This document shows, one piece after another, positions 35,440-47,500 of a stretch of DNA of 60,000 nucleotides (positions are counted from its first letter, which is position 1; each line of letters opens with the position of its first letter). The notes under the pieces were generated by a model, which was given only the letters and a program-made list of their open reading frames with translations, searched no databases and had not been told where the DNA came from. The DNA is from Nematostella vectensis. Lineage: Eukaryota > Cnidaria > Anthozoa > Actiniaria > Edwardsiidae. Made by a program: the position numbers and the translations under genes. Location of the stretch: positions 7,495,501-7,555,500 of the forward strand of contig NC_064043.1 in the NCBI RefSeq assembly GCF_932526225.1. Reading direction: 5' to 3'.

Positions 35440-36579
35440 ATGGCTCTAAATTTGGACGGAAAAGACGAAAATCCTCCACTACAAACAGGTAATATTCGAT
35501 CGGAAGCCGCCTCGGCACTTCCCTCTTCAATTTTACAAGCGGATTTTGTAGAATTGCTGAAAGACTCGCTTCTCACGTCACTGGTAGACACGGTTAAAAG
35601 GAGTCTCATTGACGATGCCAATCGACAAAACTCTGCCACCGGTCAAGCCCCCAGTTCAAAAAAAGGCGAAACTGTCTTACCCAGTACAGCCACTGGTTCA
35701 CCAAATGGCGATATTTTACCCAGACAAGCCACTGGGTCACAAAAAGGCATGCAAAGTGGTCCAACGTCAGCCAAATGGCCTCGGCTGACCAAAAACATTA
35801 ACAGTCCCGCAGTCATTCAAATCGGAGACGAGGGCGAGATGAACGATGCTCAAAGCCAGCCTGAGCGTTGGCAAGCTTCTGAGAGACTTGCTTCACTTCT
35901 AAATGTCTTCTTTGCTAAGCAACTTTCAGGCTTTGACAAGCGTAAATTGACACGGAGTTGTCCACGACAAGATGTCGACCGTGTGTACACACCACAGCTC
36001 GACAGATTCCTCCCAGATCTCGTGCCGAAATGCAAGCAGGAGGATAAGACCCTGCGTAAAACTCAAGTTTTACTGCTGGATGTGTCAGGGCCAATCTCAG
36101 CAGCCTATAAACATATCTGCCAAGCAAAGGACAATCCTCAGGAAGCTAATTTGTCTGAAGTACTAAGCCTCCTCACAAAGTCCCTGCAGTTACTGGGTAA
36201 TGTCAACAACCACTTGTCTGCCAAGCGTAGGACACAGGTGTTGTCCAAGATTGGGCCAAAGTATACTTCTCTATCCAATGAAACATGGAAAAATAATGGC
36301 AAAGAGCTATTTGGCCAAGAGTTTGAGCAACGCCTCAAGCAGCGTGCAGAAACAGCGAAGGCCATTTCCTCAGCTTCATTTGTCCCTAGAGGAAGGCCCT
36401 TTTTTCGGAGAGTGCCTCCTTCTCAGGAACATGGCAGCGGGGGGGGGGGGGGGGGGGGGGGCACAGCGTACGGCCAGTACAGCACCAGAGGTCGGGGTCA
36501 GTTCAGATCAACCAGACCAATCAGGGGAAGGGGCAGAGGATTTATGCCCAGCTCAACCCAGTCAACACCCCAACAATAA
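35440..36579 (+). CDS. DIRS-like element ORF1 (gag-like), intact
   Basis: Open frame of 379 aa from ATG at 35440. The first third is low complexity with repeated S-x-ATGS segments (KGETVLPSTATGSPNGD and so on); the middle is helical and charged (ASERLASLLNVFF, KSLQLLGNVNNHLSAKRR, FEQRLKQRAETAKA), as in the putative gag-like proteins of animal DIRS elements. The C-terminus is Gly/Arg rich. A 23-G run (36439-36461) encodes a polyglycine stretch and is a likely slippage site. Presumed nucleic-acid-binding structural protein of the element; no zinc knuckle seen. The frame is open although the downstream enzymes are broken. Confidence 0.8.
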   Translation: MALNLDGKDENPPLQTGNIRSEAASALPSSILQADFVELLKDSLLTSLVDTVKRSLIDDANRQNSATGQAPSSKKGETVLPSTATGSPNGDILPRQATGSQKGMQSGPTSAKWPRLTKNINSPAVIQIGDEGEMNDAQSQPERWQASERLASLLNVFFAKQLSGFDKRKLTRSCPRQDVDRVYTPQLDRFLPDLVPKCKQEDKTLRKTQVLLLDVSGPISAAYKHICQAKDNPQEANLSEVLSLLTKSLQLLGNVNNHLSAKRRTQVLSKIGPKYTSLSNETWKNNGKELFGQEFEQRLKQRAETAKAISSASFVPRGRPFFRRVPPSQEHGSGGGGGGGGTAYGQYSTRGRGQFRSTRPIRGRGRGFMPSSTQSTPQQ

Positions 36580-36659
36580 ACAGTGAAGGTATGTTTATCA
36601 CACCTCCCAGGGAAAAGCTAGTCATAGGGGGGCAAACAGCTCACTTTTATTCCAATTAT

Positions 36660-37900
36660 TCAAAAAAGGGGCAATTCTCAGGGTTCTCCGCCACAGTTAC
36701 CCTTTCGAAAACCAGTCCGTAAGCCCCTTATTCACTGTACCCAAAAAAGGAGGAGGTTTGAGACCTGTGATAAACCTCAAGGGTCTGAATCATTTCCTAG
36801 AATACCAACATTTCAAGATGGAAGGGGTGACAATGTTAAAAGATCTCCTGCGAATGGGGCGATCTTTTGACCAAAATAGACCTAAAAGATGCCTATTTGA
36901 CAATTCCAATTTCGAAGGTGGAAAAACCAACTCTGGCAGTTTCTTTCCTCCCATTTGGCTTAGCAAGTGCTCCTCGGGTCTTGAGGAAAAGGGGTATCCG
37001 ACTAATCATTTTCTTGGACGACATCCTAATTATGTCTGCGTCCAAAAAACTGGCTCTAGAACACTCGAATACCGCCGCCTCACGGCTAAAGCAATCTAGG
37101 TTTTGTTATCAACAGAAAAAAATCAATTTTAAGCCCTACCCAGGAGCTAGAGTTTCTAGGTTTCTTGGTGAACTCGGAAACAATGTCCATGTCCCTCCAA
37201 AGGGACAAGATCAGAGGCATAAAAAGGGAATGCCAAAATGTGCTAGAAAATCCAAGGGTGTCAGTTCGGGATTTGTCACGACTTGTCGGAAAATTGTCGG
37301 CATCCATTCAGGCAGTTTTCCCAGCCCTTCCCCCCCCCCCCCCCCCCCCCTTCCCCACACTACCAGTTTACGAGACCTTGTTGACCCTTGACCATGCAGC
37401 TCAAGAGGAGTTGAAATGGTGGAGGGACCATTTGGCAGCCTGGAACGGAAAGTCCCTGTTAAAAGGTCAAAACTATTTTGTCATAGAGACCGATGCGTCA
37501 ACCTCAGGATGGGGGCCTCCTGCAATGGCGTCCGAACAGGGACTGTGGTGGAAACCAAGAACGTTTCCACCACATCTGTCCAAATAAAACTGCTAATGGA
37601 CAATACCACAGCCATTGCATGCATAAACAAGATGGGGGGCCACTCCCCTGTCCTGGCCAGTCTAGTTTACGACATATGGCAGTGGTGTCTCGAAAGACAA
37701 ATCAGTATAAGTGCTCAACACATTCCAGGCGTTCACAATGTGGCCGAAGACACAGAGTCTAGGGACTCTTCCGATTGGAAACTAGACCCAGAAATCTTTT
37801 CACTCCTAAGCTTGTTATGGGGACCGCTTCAGGTCAACCTCTTTGCAGCCCGTCTCACAAACCAACTCCCAAGGTGAGCTGGAGACCAGACCCAGAAGCG
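36660..37900 (+). pseudogene. DIRS-like reverse transcriptase / RNase H, frameshifted
   Basis: RT blocks appear in two frames: LRPVINLKGLN (from about 36760), then KIDLKDAYLTIPI and SFLPFGLASAPRV in the next frame (from 36870), then the catalytic FLDDILIMS near 37010. Sequence between SAPRV and RGIRL is missing, so the palm is internally deleted. A 21-C run (37330-37350) follows. RNase H is indicated by ETDASTSGWG (about 37488-37517) and, in another frame, by DNTTAIACINKMGG and HIPGVHNVAED. At least three frame changes make this non-functional. Confidence 0.85.
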
Positions 37901-38279
37901 AAAGCAGCGGATGCCTTCACTCTAGATTGGTCCCATATGAGAGGTTATGGATTCCCACCATTCAATCTAGTGCCTGGCACAAGTATTGGAACAGAGAGTC
38001 CAGTGTCTGTGCTTGCTGACACCAGTATGGGAAACCCAGCCGTGGTATCCCATTTTATTAGAACTCAGCACAGACTTCCCTTGCCTGCTCCCAGTCAGCC
38101 CACAACTACTGTACAGAGAGGGGAACCCACATCCCCTTCCTCACCTTCAACTAGCAGGCTGGCTTGTCTCAGGGAACGATATGCTTCGAGCGGGGTTTCA
38201 GGCTCTTGTCCGCCTGGAGCAGCCAAACCTAAAAATCCTATGACTCAGCCTGGCGCAAATGTGATAGCTGATGTGTTAA

Positions 38280-39129
38280 ACAACAAATTAATCCCCTTTC
38301 TGCCTCTATCCAAGACATTGTGAATTTTTTTGCTGCACAATATGACAATGGGAGAGAGTATCGCACTATTAACGTTTCTAGATCAGCTATTTTAGGGATC
38401 CTTCCTAAGGTGGATGGCTTATGTGTTGGCCAACACCCCTTAGTGTGCCAAGTGATGAGAGGTATATTTCAAAGGAAACCACCCCTTCCGAAATATACCC
38501 CCTCCTGGGACGTCTCTTAGGCACTCATGTATGTAAAATCTTTAGGATACAATGCATCTCATTGTCCCTTAAACAACTGTATGCTATGCTAGTATTACTG
38601 CTAGCTCTCACCTCTGCAGAGAGTGGATCAAAATTTGCAACAAATGATCTCCGATTCAGGAAACACCATCCGGAAGGAGTCTTCTTTAACCTCCCCGAAC
38701 TTACTAAGTCATTTCGTGTGAGTAACAGTTTAACGGTCTCTTTTTCACTGCAGTTTCTCACAGGATAAGCACCTTTGCCCCTGTGAATGTCTAAGAGACT
38801 ATGAGCGTCGAACAACTGAGTTCAGACCAGTTGATCCCGCTCTCCCAAACAAGCTGTTTTTAGCCAACATTAGACCTCACAAACCGTTGACCCTCTGCAA
38901 CCCTAGCCACTGGTTGAAAGGCATCCTTTCCTATGCTGGCATCGACTCAAACACATTTAAGGCTCACTCTACAAGAGGCGCTGCTTCATCTACGACAGCC
39001 AGAGCAGGCCTGTCTGTTACTGACATTATAAAAATGGCTGACCGGTCCACCGATACTATGTTTCGTAAGTTTTATTACAAGCCGGTACACAATGCGTCAT
39101 TTGGCAGGACCGTGCTTTGCCAAGTTTAG
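38280..39129 (+). pseudogene. DIRS-like tyrosine recombinase, frameshifted
   Basis: The final frame ends KAHSTRGAASSTTARAG, IIKMADRSTDTMFRKFYYKP and a stop at 39129. HSTR fits the HxxR motif and the FYYKP Tyr the nucleophile of YR-type retroelement integrases; LFLANIRPHKPL precedes them. Upstream parts (LLLALTSAESGSKF, DLRFRKHHPEGVFFNLPELT) are in a different frame from the C-terminal half, and an in-frame TAG occurs near 38518. The protein is broken by at least two indels and a stop. Confidence 0.85.
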
Positions 39130-40078
39130 GCTTTGAACAAGCATTGTTATATGAAGTCGACAGTTATGAAGTGCAATTCTAGATTACGCAAGACCCGAAG
39201 GGTCGCAGTGTAGAATGAATTGCACGAATAAATGGAGACGCAATATAACAATACTCCCACCCTCCCAACCCTATAATCATTGTTATTCTGTTCTTTCACA
39301 GGTTGTTCCGCTCATCAAAAAGACAAGATATGGGGTGGACCGTAAAGAGTTAAGGGGTCCGGAACACAGGCCCACACGTTAGTTTTTTCTTGTTATTAGA
39401 TTAAAAAGCAGTATTTGAGCGAAGAAAATAAAGACAAAGCATTGTTATGAGAAGATTAAAGAGAAGAAAAACCTACCTATCATTTAGTATTTCCAAGACC
39501 TTGAGCGGGAGGCCGAGGCCCTCGCAATGCGAGACTTCTCGAGTCCGTAGTGTAACAAAATGCTCGAAATAGACTGTACACAAAACGGAAGACGTCGGAA
39601 TAATAAAACCAAATAAAAAACAATCGCTTCTTGTTGCTAAACAAGAAAATAATTTTGCTTATTTACTTTTATTTATAAGGTCTTATTTGGTTAGATGATT
39701 CAAGAGAATAACAAACTACGGATCATTTTCAAGACCTTGAGTGAGAGCGGGCCTCACACGAAACTTCTTTTTATGGGAATGCTGAGGTTTTAGCTGTGTA
39801 TAGAGAATGAAGAGGGTAAATAAAAAGGCACATTAGAATTTGTAATTTGCTACTTTGTTTTCATACGAAGATTAAAAACTTTTGGACTATAATGCGAGAA
39901 TTTGTGTCACCGAAAGTGGCACCAATACATCGATAAATGTTTCCTCTATCTGAATAAAAATTGGCCATTTGTTCGTCAAGGCTACATTTTCTCGCAATAT
40001 TAAAAAAAATTTAAAGCTACCGCGCATTTATCTCACTCAAGACCTTGAGCGGCTACCCCTTATTTAGCCACTGCGAAA

Positions 40079-41586
40079 TGCGTTATCTATGGAACTCAAA
40101 AGCTTGTTCGAGTTTTTTTTTTTTCTAAAAAATGAAAACAAATTCGTGGCATTCATTCTTCTTCACCATCTTAGCGGCTTTAAACATCATAATTTTCCAT
40201 ACGAAAACTATCATCTTTTTTGCATTAATAGTATAATATACTGCAATCAACAAACCTCACGAGTAATTGTCTCTAGGATAGCTGTAAAAGTGAACCATGA
40301 ATACCAGTTGTTTCGGTAAATTGTCATAGGAGGTTAGTAGCTGTGTATATGCATCGGACTATGATAATATAGGGACCTGTCCAAGGTGTGAGGTACAATA
40401 GTACTTTTCCAAATTGACCGTAAATTGACGGATCTTATAATTTTGGACAATTTTACCGGATACGGCGCGTAGCTATGGTTACCCATATCTCGTTAAGACG
40501 CTTTTTAGATGAATTGACAGCTCTAAAAGAAAAACCTAATTACACATACTTACAAACCGATCTTTCGATTCTTCTCTGGGGGATACACACATCAAAATAT
40601 TTTCAATAACAGCCTTTGAGTTTTGCAAAATATAGTCCTGCCGGAGGAAATAAATTTGTGTAAGCCCTTCAAGGTGGAGGTAAGACTCTCTGTGAAAGAG
40701 ATTTTCGCTGTGTTGTTTTATCTCAAAAGCGGCGGTTTAAGACACCGGAAGACGCTCAATTTCAGAGAGTATTCGATTTAACAAGATTATAGAATGTTCC
40801 GGCTTTGACAAAGTGTAGAGTCTCCCGCGCATCGATGGTTGTAGACTTCAGCTCTTTATCATCGATTGTAAATGGGCATTTATGCCATTATGCTGCGTGA
40901 AGAGATCCAATCAATACAAGTAAAGGAACGCAGCCGATAAACTCGTAATGGCATTAGCTGTTATGAACCTTACACCGTGAATTCTATTTTGAGACATCGC
41001 TCTTTTTTGATTAATTTGTTGTCTTGTTATATTTGGCTATGTGACGCACGTAGGAAGGCAACCAGGAATAAAAATAGCTCTGATCATAACAAAGTCCTGC
41101 TTTAGTCTTTGGATGTTTATCATGTCTCTATGATTCCTTACTTGTCTTTATAGCACCTTTGACTCAGTATTGTACGCAATGCCTCCCTTACTATTTTTCC
41201 GATCGCAGTCGGGAGGGAGATCTGTAAGGGGGAGCTCTAGATGTCGGGTTAGAGTCTCTTCCCATCGTCACTAGCGATATGCTGAATTAAACACGTCTTT
41301 TGAAGTTCCTGCGATAAAAGCGCGTACAGTCTGAGGCCATTTCAACGATGTTCACAATCAGCACTAAATACGTCATACTTTTCGGTGCATTTCTGACTTT
41401 CCGTACCAAAATCTACCCCTAACTGGAGTATCCAATAACGGCTTGTGACGTAAGCAAGTTGATTCAAAATTACAATCCTGCTGATGATTTAATTGCTATG
41501 TGTAGTGACAGTAGTGTCGTACTATCGGCAAGTATTCTTATAACAAATGCCTTGCTTTTACAGCCGAGGTGCTGCTGAGTCAAACG
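40079..41586. other. 5' flank of receptor gene 3, no gene seen
   Basis: AT-rich, no coding signal. Ends with an acceptor-like CTTGCTTTTACAG (to 41563) 23 nt before the ATG of gene 3, which suggests a 5'UTR intron lies here. Confidence 0.4.
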
Positions 41587-44500
41587 ATGCGAGCCATACT
41601 GGTTTTTGTGGTACTGGTGGTTGGCCCTTCTCTTGCTCAACACTCCAACATGCCGAGCTACACACGAGGTAAAACGCTCTCCATGTTTTCGAGGAGAAAC
41701 CCTCTCTTTTTCACCCTCGATAAAAACCCGATGATGACAACGGAAAACTTAAAACAAAACATATAGAACTGAATATAAAAAAAACTGCGAAAGGGTCTAC
41801 GAGTGTGAAATCTTTTCAAGTTGCTGAGAAAAATACATTTCGGCATTTTAATATACTCTTTTGGGGAAGCATATAATCATCTGGAAGACAAGCCGCAAAT
41901 TTTCGCATGGTAGGAATATATAAATAAGTGAGTTTTCAGATGTGTTCATTTTCTTATGTAGGCGGATAAACACGATATATTTTTTAAAGAAATGTTTGAT
42001 GGTGATACGGTGTTTTTACCTTCTCAGAGTTAGAATATTCTATGAGTCAGAAGATATCGAAGAGTTTTAATTTGCAGTTCGCCATACTGTAAGATTTTCT
42101 TCTGATAGGACAATAAAATTAGCGGGAATTATACTAGTTATAGATACACTGAGCATTGTCTCTACATGGTTTTTTTTAAATTTTAATAAATTGTACATTT
42201 TTAAGTACAAATACCGTATATATTTTTTTCTAGGATTTTCCTCTTATGAAAACACTTTCCCGGCTTTTGACGCTATCTTGAGTCGCATTCTAGAGCTGTT
42301 AATATTGATAGCTAAATAACGAAATAGATCCTTCACTAAATTTGATTCCCTTTCGCCAACTATGCATAAATAATGTATCTAAGCAAGCTATTCCCGCTGG
42401 TTTGAGGATCAATTTTCACCAAAAAGAGGACTGGCTTTTAGTTATTGTGGTATATCTCCTTCAAAGTCCTCTCCATCTTTGGGCTTTCTTGTGAATTATA
42501 CGTTGCTTGTAGCATGTCACAATTTACTCATATGTTTTCTTTTTCACGTCTTAAAAATGCAATTATCTCCGCGTCTTTTCTTTGCCTATTAAAGTACCCT
42601 CTTGGGATGGTAATGAATTTGCTGGAGCGAATTTTAATCTACTTTTTATCAAAACATAACGCACCGACTGCGCGAAAGAATCACCGTCTCCACAAACCGA
42701 ATACGGAAAGAATAGATTAACAACGCATTTCAGTCGCGATGTTAGGAATACATCTAGCAAATTAATACTTCGTCTGTCAATTTGAATTCATCTCCACAAT
42801 GGTAGAGTTGCGAAATTATCAGAATAAACGACGCTTTATACTTTTTTATATCGTGTCGCTTTAGATTTATAATGATCTTTTCTAGATACAATAGCTTAGT
42901 TGAGGTAAAGCATTTTAAAAAAAAGGATAAGCATTTTTGACGAAAAAATAGCCAGGATGTTTATTACGGAAACCTTAAGTGTTCAAAGTATGTTGTAGCA
43001 ATAAAATTTACAAAAATGTGAAAAGCAACGAATAGCCCCAAAGGACAAACTAGAGATGCGTTTCAATTTTGTAGTATAAGCATTGTTATATTGATTCTAG
43101 ATCATATTACGCTACGCACTGTTTTTCAAAACGCCTTAAATTTATTTTACTCTATTTGTCTGACCGGTCTTTATCGGCGTCCTAATCAAACAACACATAA
43201 TAAAATATAATGAAACAGAGTTCAATATTTGAAATATTAAATGTACACGCGTTTTCCTGTATGTCATACAGTTGTTCTATGTTCAATGGAAATTTTAGCG
43301 ATATAAGAATGGTGTCGCACTAATACTTTTGCTCCCTTTTAAAATATTTCTGTGTGTCATAGGAATCAACAACTTCAGTTGTTATCATAACGAATAATTC
43401 TTACAAATAGCCTTTTTTTCAAAACTTGCGATTTTGCCATTAACTCACATGCTGTTTTTTGATTTAAGTGTTTTTCAACCTCTTTTCAAGTGTTTCCCGC
43501 CAATTTAAACCCACGTGACTGTACCGAACCTATGGCGGATGCCCAACACAGGTTAACCTTTAAGACGATAATTTCGTCTTTTAGTTTACTAAAATCGTAA
43601 CCGAACTGTGAAAAAGTAGCATTTTTTGTACGTGTTCAATTGTGAAACGCTTCTTGCACGTGTGCTTGAATCAAAACCACCAATGAATATATTACTCCAT
43701 CACTGTATATTACTCCATCAATGTATATTACTCGGTCAATGTATATTACTCCGTCAATGTATATTACTCCGTCGATGTATATTACTCCGTCAATGTATAT
43801 TACTCCGTCAATGTATATTACTCCGTCAATGTATATTACTCCGTCAATGTATATTACCCCGTCAATGTATATTACTCCGTCACTGTATATTACTCCGTCA
43901 CTGTATATTACTCCACCGATGTATATTACCCCGTCAATGTATATTACTCCGTCAATGTATATTACTCCGTCAACGTATATTACTCCGTCAACGTATATTA
44001 CTCCGTCAATGTATATTACTCCGTCAACGTATATTACTCCGTCAACGTATATTACTCCATCACTGTATATTACTCCATCACTGTATATTACTCCATCAAT
44101 GTATATTACTCCGTCAATGTATATTACTCCGTCAATGTATATTACTCCGTCAATGTATATTACTCCATCAATGTATATTACTCCGTCAATGTATATTACT
44201 CCATCAATGTATATTACTCCATCAATGTATATTACTCTATCAAATGTAGGTTATTTCGTCAATGTATATTACTCCGTCAATGTATATTACTCCGTTAATG
44301 TATATTACTCCGTCAATGTATATTACTCCGTCAATGTATATTACTCCGTCAATGTACATTACTCCGTCAATGTATATTACTCCGTCAATGTATATTACTC
44401 TATCAATGTATATTACTCCATCAATGTATATTACTCTATCAAATGTATATTATTCCGTCAATGTATATTACTCCGTCAATGTAAATTACTCCGTTAATGT

Positions 44501-47500
44501 ATATTATTCCGTCAATGTATATTACTCCGTCAATGTATATTACTCCGTTAATGTATATTACTCCGTCAATGTATATTACTCCATCAATGTATATTACTCC
44601 ATCAATGTATATTACTCTATCAAATGTATATTATTCCGTCAATGTATATTACTCCGTCGATGTATATTACTCCGTCAATGTATATTACTCCATCGATGTA
44701 TATTACTCCATCAATGTATATTACTCCATCAATGTATATTACCCCGTCACTGTATATTACTCCGTCAATGTATATTACTCCGTCACTGTATATTACTCCG
44801 TCAATGTATATTACTCCATCGATGTATATTACTCCGTCAATGTATATTACTCCATCAATGTATATTACTCCGTCAATGTATATTACTCCATCGATGTATA
44901 TTACTCCATCGATGTATATTACTCCGTCACTGTATATTACTCCATCAATGTATATTACTCCGTCAATGTATATTACTCCATCAATGTATATTACTCCATC
45001 AATGTATATTACTCCGTCAATGTATATTACTCCGTCAATGTATATTACTCGGTCAATGTATATTACTCCGTCAATGTATATTACTCCATCAATGTATATT
45101 ACTCCGTCAATGTATATTACTCCGTCAATGTATATTACTCGGTCAATGTATATTACTCCGTCAATGTATATTACTCCGTCAATGTATATTACTCCGTCAC
45201 TGTATATTACTCCATCAATGTATATTACTCCGTCGGTCAATGTATATTACTCGGTCAATGTATATTACTCCGTCACTGTATATTACTCCGTCAACGTATA
45301 TTACTCCGTCAATGTATATTACTCCGTCGATGTATATTACTCCACCGATGTATATTACTCCATCAATGTATATTACTCCGTCACTGTATATTACTCCATC
45401 AATGTATATTACTCCGTCGGTCAATGTATATTACTCGGTCAATGTATATTACTCCGTCACTGTATATTACTTCGTCAACGTATATTACTCGGTCAATTTA
45501 TATTACTCCGTCACTGTATATTACTCCGTCGATGTATATTACTCCATCACTGTATATTACCCCGTCACTGTATATTACTCCGTCAACGTATATTACTCCG
45601 TCAATGTATATTACTTCGTCAATATATATAACTCCGTCAATGTATATTATGTACAAAAGGCAGCGAGCAACACGAACTATAGATAAGGGGGGGCAGGAAC
45701 TCGAGGACCATAAGGCCTCATATAGTCGACAACCCACAAAATCTATGTTGGTCCTCGTCACGGCGCTTACAAGAAGTATCTGGAGAATCCGCATTCTCCT
45801 ATTTCTTACTCTTACAGAAGATCATATTGTGAATTTCAAGGAAAAAAAAACACATTCCGCCCTCCCCTCCCCTTCATTTCCTCCCTTCGCGGAGTACACC
45901 GGAGATTCCGGGGTAGTGCAGTCTCGAACGTCAAACGAAAGAAAATACCTGATATCGTATTTCGTAAATCAGAAAAGGCTATAGACGAAAATATCTTTAA
46001 ACCGTCATATCGTGTTGGCTTCCGCCAGACAGGTCGCACAGGCGCCAGGCAATCCTAAGAAGATAGTTTGTCACCTAATCGACACAAACGGGCATTACTT
46101 TTTAATTATTTATGCTCACCGCGCGCATATTCGAAGAAGTACAGACATTTCAAAAGTAACCGTTGATGGGGAAAATTGGATACTTCACTGTTCCAATGCT
46201 ACTTTTACCCCCTCCCCCCTTGAAAATTGGTGAAGAAAAACCCATATTATTTATTTATTTAATTAATTGTTCATTTACGCCGATATAAATGTTTTATAAG
46301 GTGCCATGAATAAAATATCTATCTATCCAGCGGAATTTCCTATTCCTTACTTAGAGGATATTTGGATTATTTTTTTTTTTTAAATATACTTGGCAAAACG
46401 TATTTTTATAGAAAGACTTATCAAAGCTAACCCAAAATCACTAGGTATAAGACAATAAAAAAGTCAAAATTCAGGCCGGTATTCAATTAATGGGAAATAG
46501 CATTTGGATCTGCAATGCTTTTTCAGCGTTTTAATTTTAATCTTAATCTTTATTTTAATTTTCTCTTGGCATTTCTAGTCAACGGTTGTATCTTCTGAAT
46601 TCAAAATTTATATTGATTTAAATATCCTTAGCAAAACCCTAATTTAAACAACTGGTAAAATTTAAGAAATGCACAAAAAGTCTACTCTTTTAGGAAATAT
46701 CATTCTAATTATATAATTTTTTGTTGTCTATTTGATTCGGATGGAAAGCATTGCGACTCTTTATTTGTCAATTATGCCCAAAATATCTGCATACAATGCA
46801 AAAGTTTGCTTTTATCTATTTAGTTAGTGTCGACCAGTCCATTAAGAATATTTCCTTTTTGCATTTTTTTTCACAGAACTCTATTCCATTTAAAGCCATG
46901 ATTAAACAACAGATTTCCTAACTTTCGGGCTCTGTTGTCTTTCCTAGGACTCATCAGAGCTCATTAGAATTTGTCTAGAATTTGGGTTTTGAGTTTAATT
47001 TTCAGCTTTTCTTTGACTTGTTATCATAAACATATATTATTATAACGCGATTTTTTGTTAAACTTTATTGCTATTCTATATCATCTCCCTATCCTATATC
47101 ATCAACACTAAGATGGTCCGGCTTAGCATCTATATGAAAAGTCAACACAAAACCCACTAGATGATGGCTTGTAAACCCATATCATCCACAGTTGATCGGC
47201 CTAGCCTAGACTTACTATAGAGGCCTTAGTGTCATTCTATATATCACTTATTTATTACTTGAACAGCCTAGCTTAGGGTCTATATAAAAAGTCAACAAAA
47301 AACCTGAGATATAAAAAAAACCCCAGCAGACGTTTGTTTTGTCTATCGTATAATGTACACAAATTAAAAGTTTCCAGTACGTGTTAGAAAGCTCCTCGAA
47401 AAGCATGAACTTGATTGGATCTTAACTCATTAGTCGAGTTTTACTATCACTTTCATATGCAATATTAAATAACATAGGAACAAAGGGTAGTGTGAATTGT

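Larger units (their letters stand above)
34990..40078 (+). mobile_element. DIRS-like tyrosine-recombinase retrotransposon in long inverted repeats
   Basis: Order on the + strand is gag-like ORF, reverse transcriptase, RNase H, tyrosine recombinase, the layout of DIRS elements. Inverted flanks: 35270-35425 pairs with 39310-39445 (for example TTTTAATCAAATAACAAGAA against TTCTTGTTATTAGATTAAAA, and GGTCCACCCCATATC against GATATGGGGTGGACC). Further out, 34990-35225 pairs with 39900-40078 (TTCGCAGTGGCTAAATGAGG against CCTTATTTAGCCACTGCGAA). A third copy of the left-end word (GTCGACAGTTATGAAGTGCAA, 39156-39176) sits just after the recombinase, like the internal complementary region of DIRS-1. The outermost arms may belong to an older fold-back element. 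The right arm is longer by about 450 bp with repeats of CAAGACCTTGAGCG. Confidence 0.85.

Noticed and set aside
38720-38757. GTGAGT..CTGCAG segment in the recombinase region resembling a ~38-bp intron
   Set aside because: Too short for splicing and its removal does not restore the reading frame; an indel explains the break.
43626-45984. Several frames of up to 495 codons with hexapeptide repeats
   Set aside because: An 18-bp repeat without stops opens every such frame; they lie in an intron, shift frame at odd-length units, and have no non-repeat domain.
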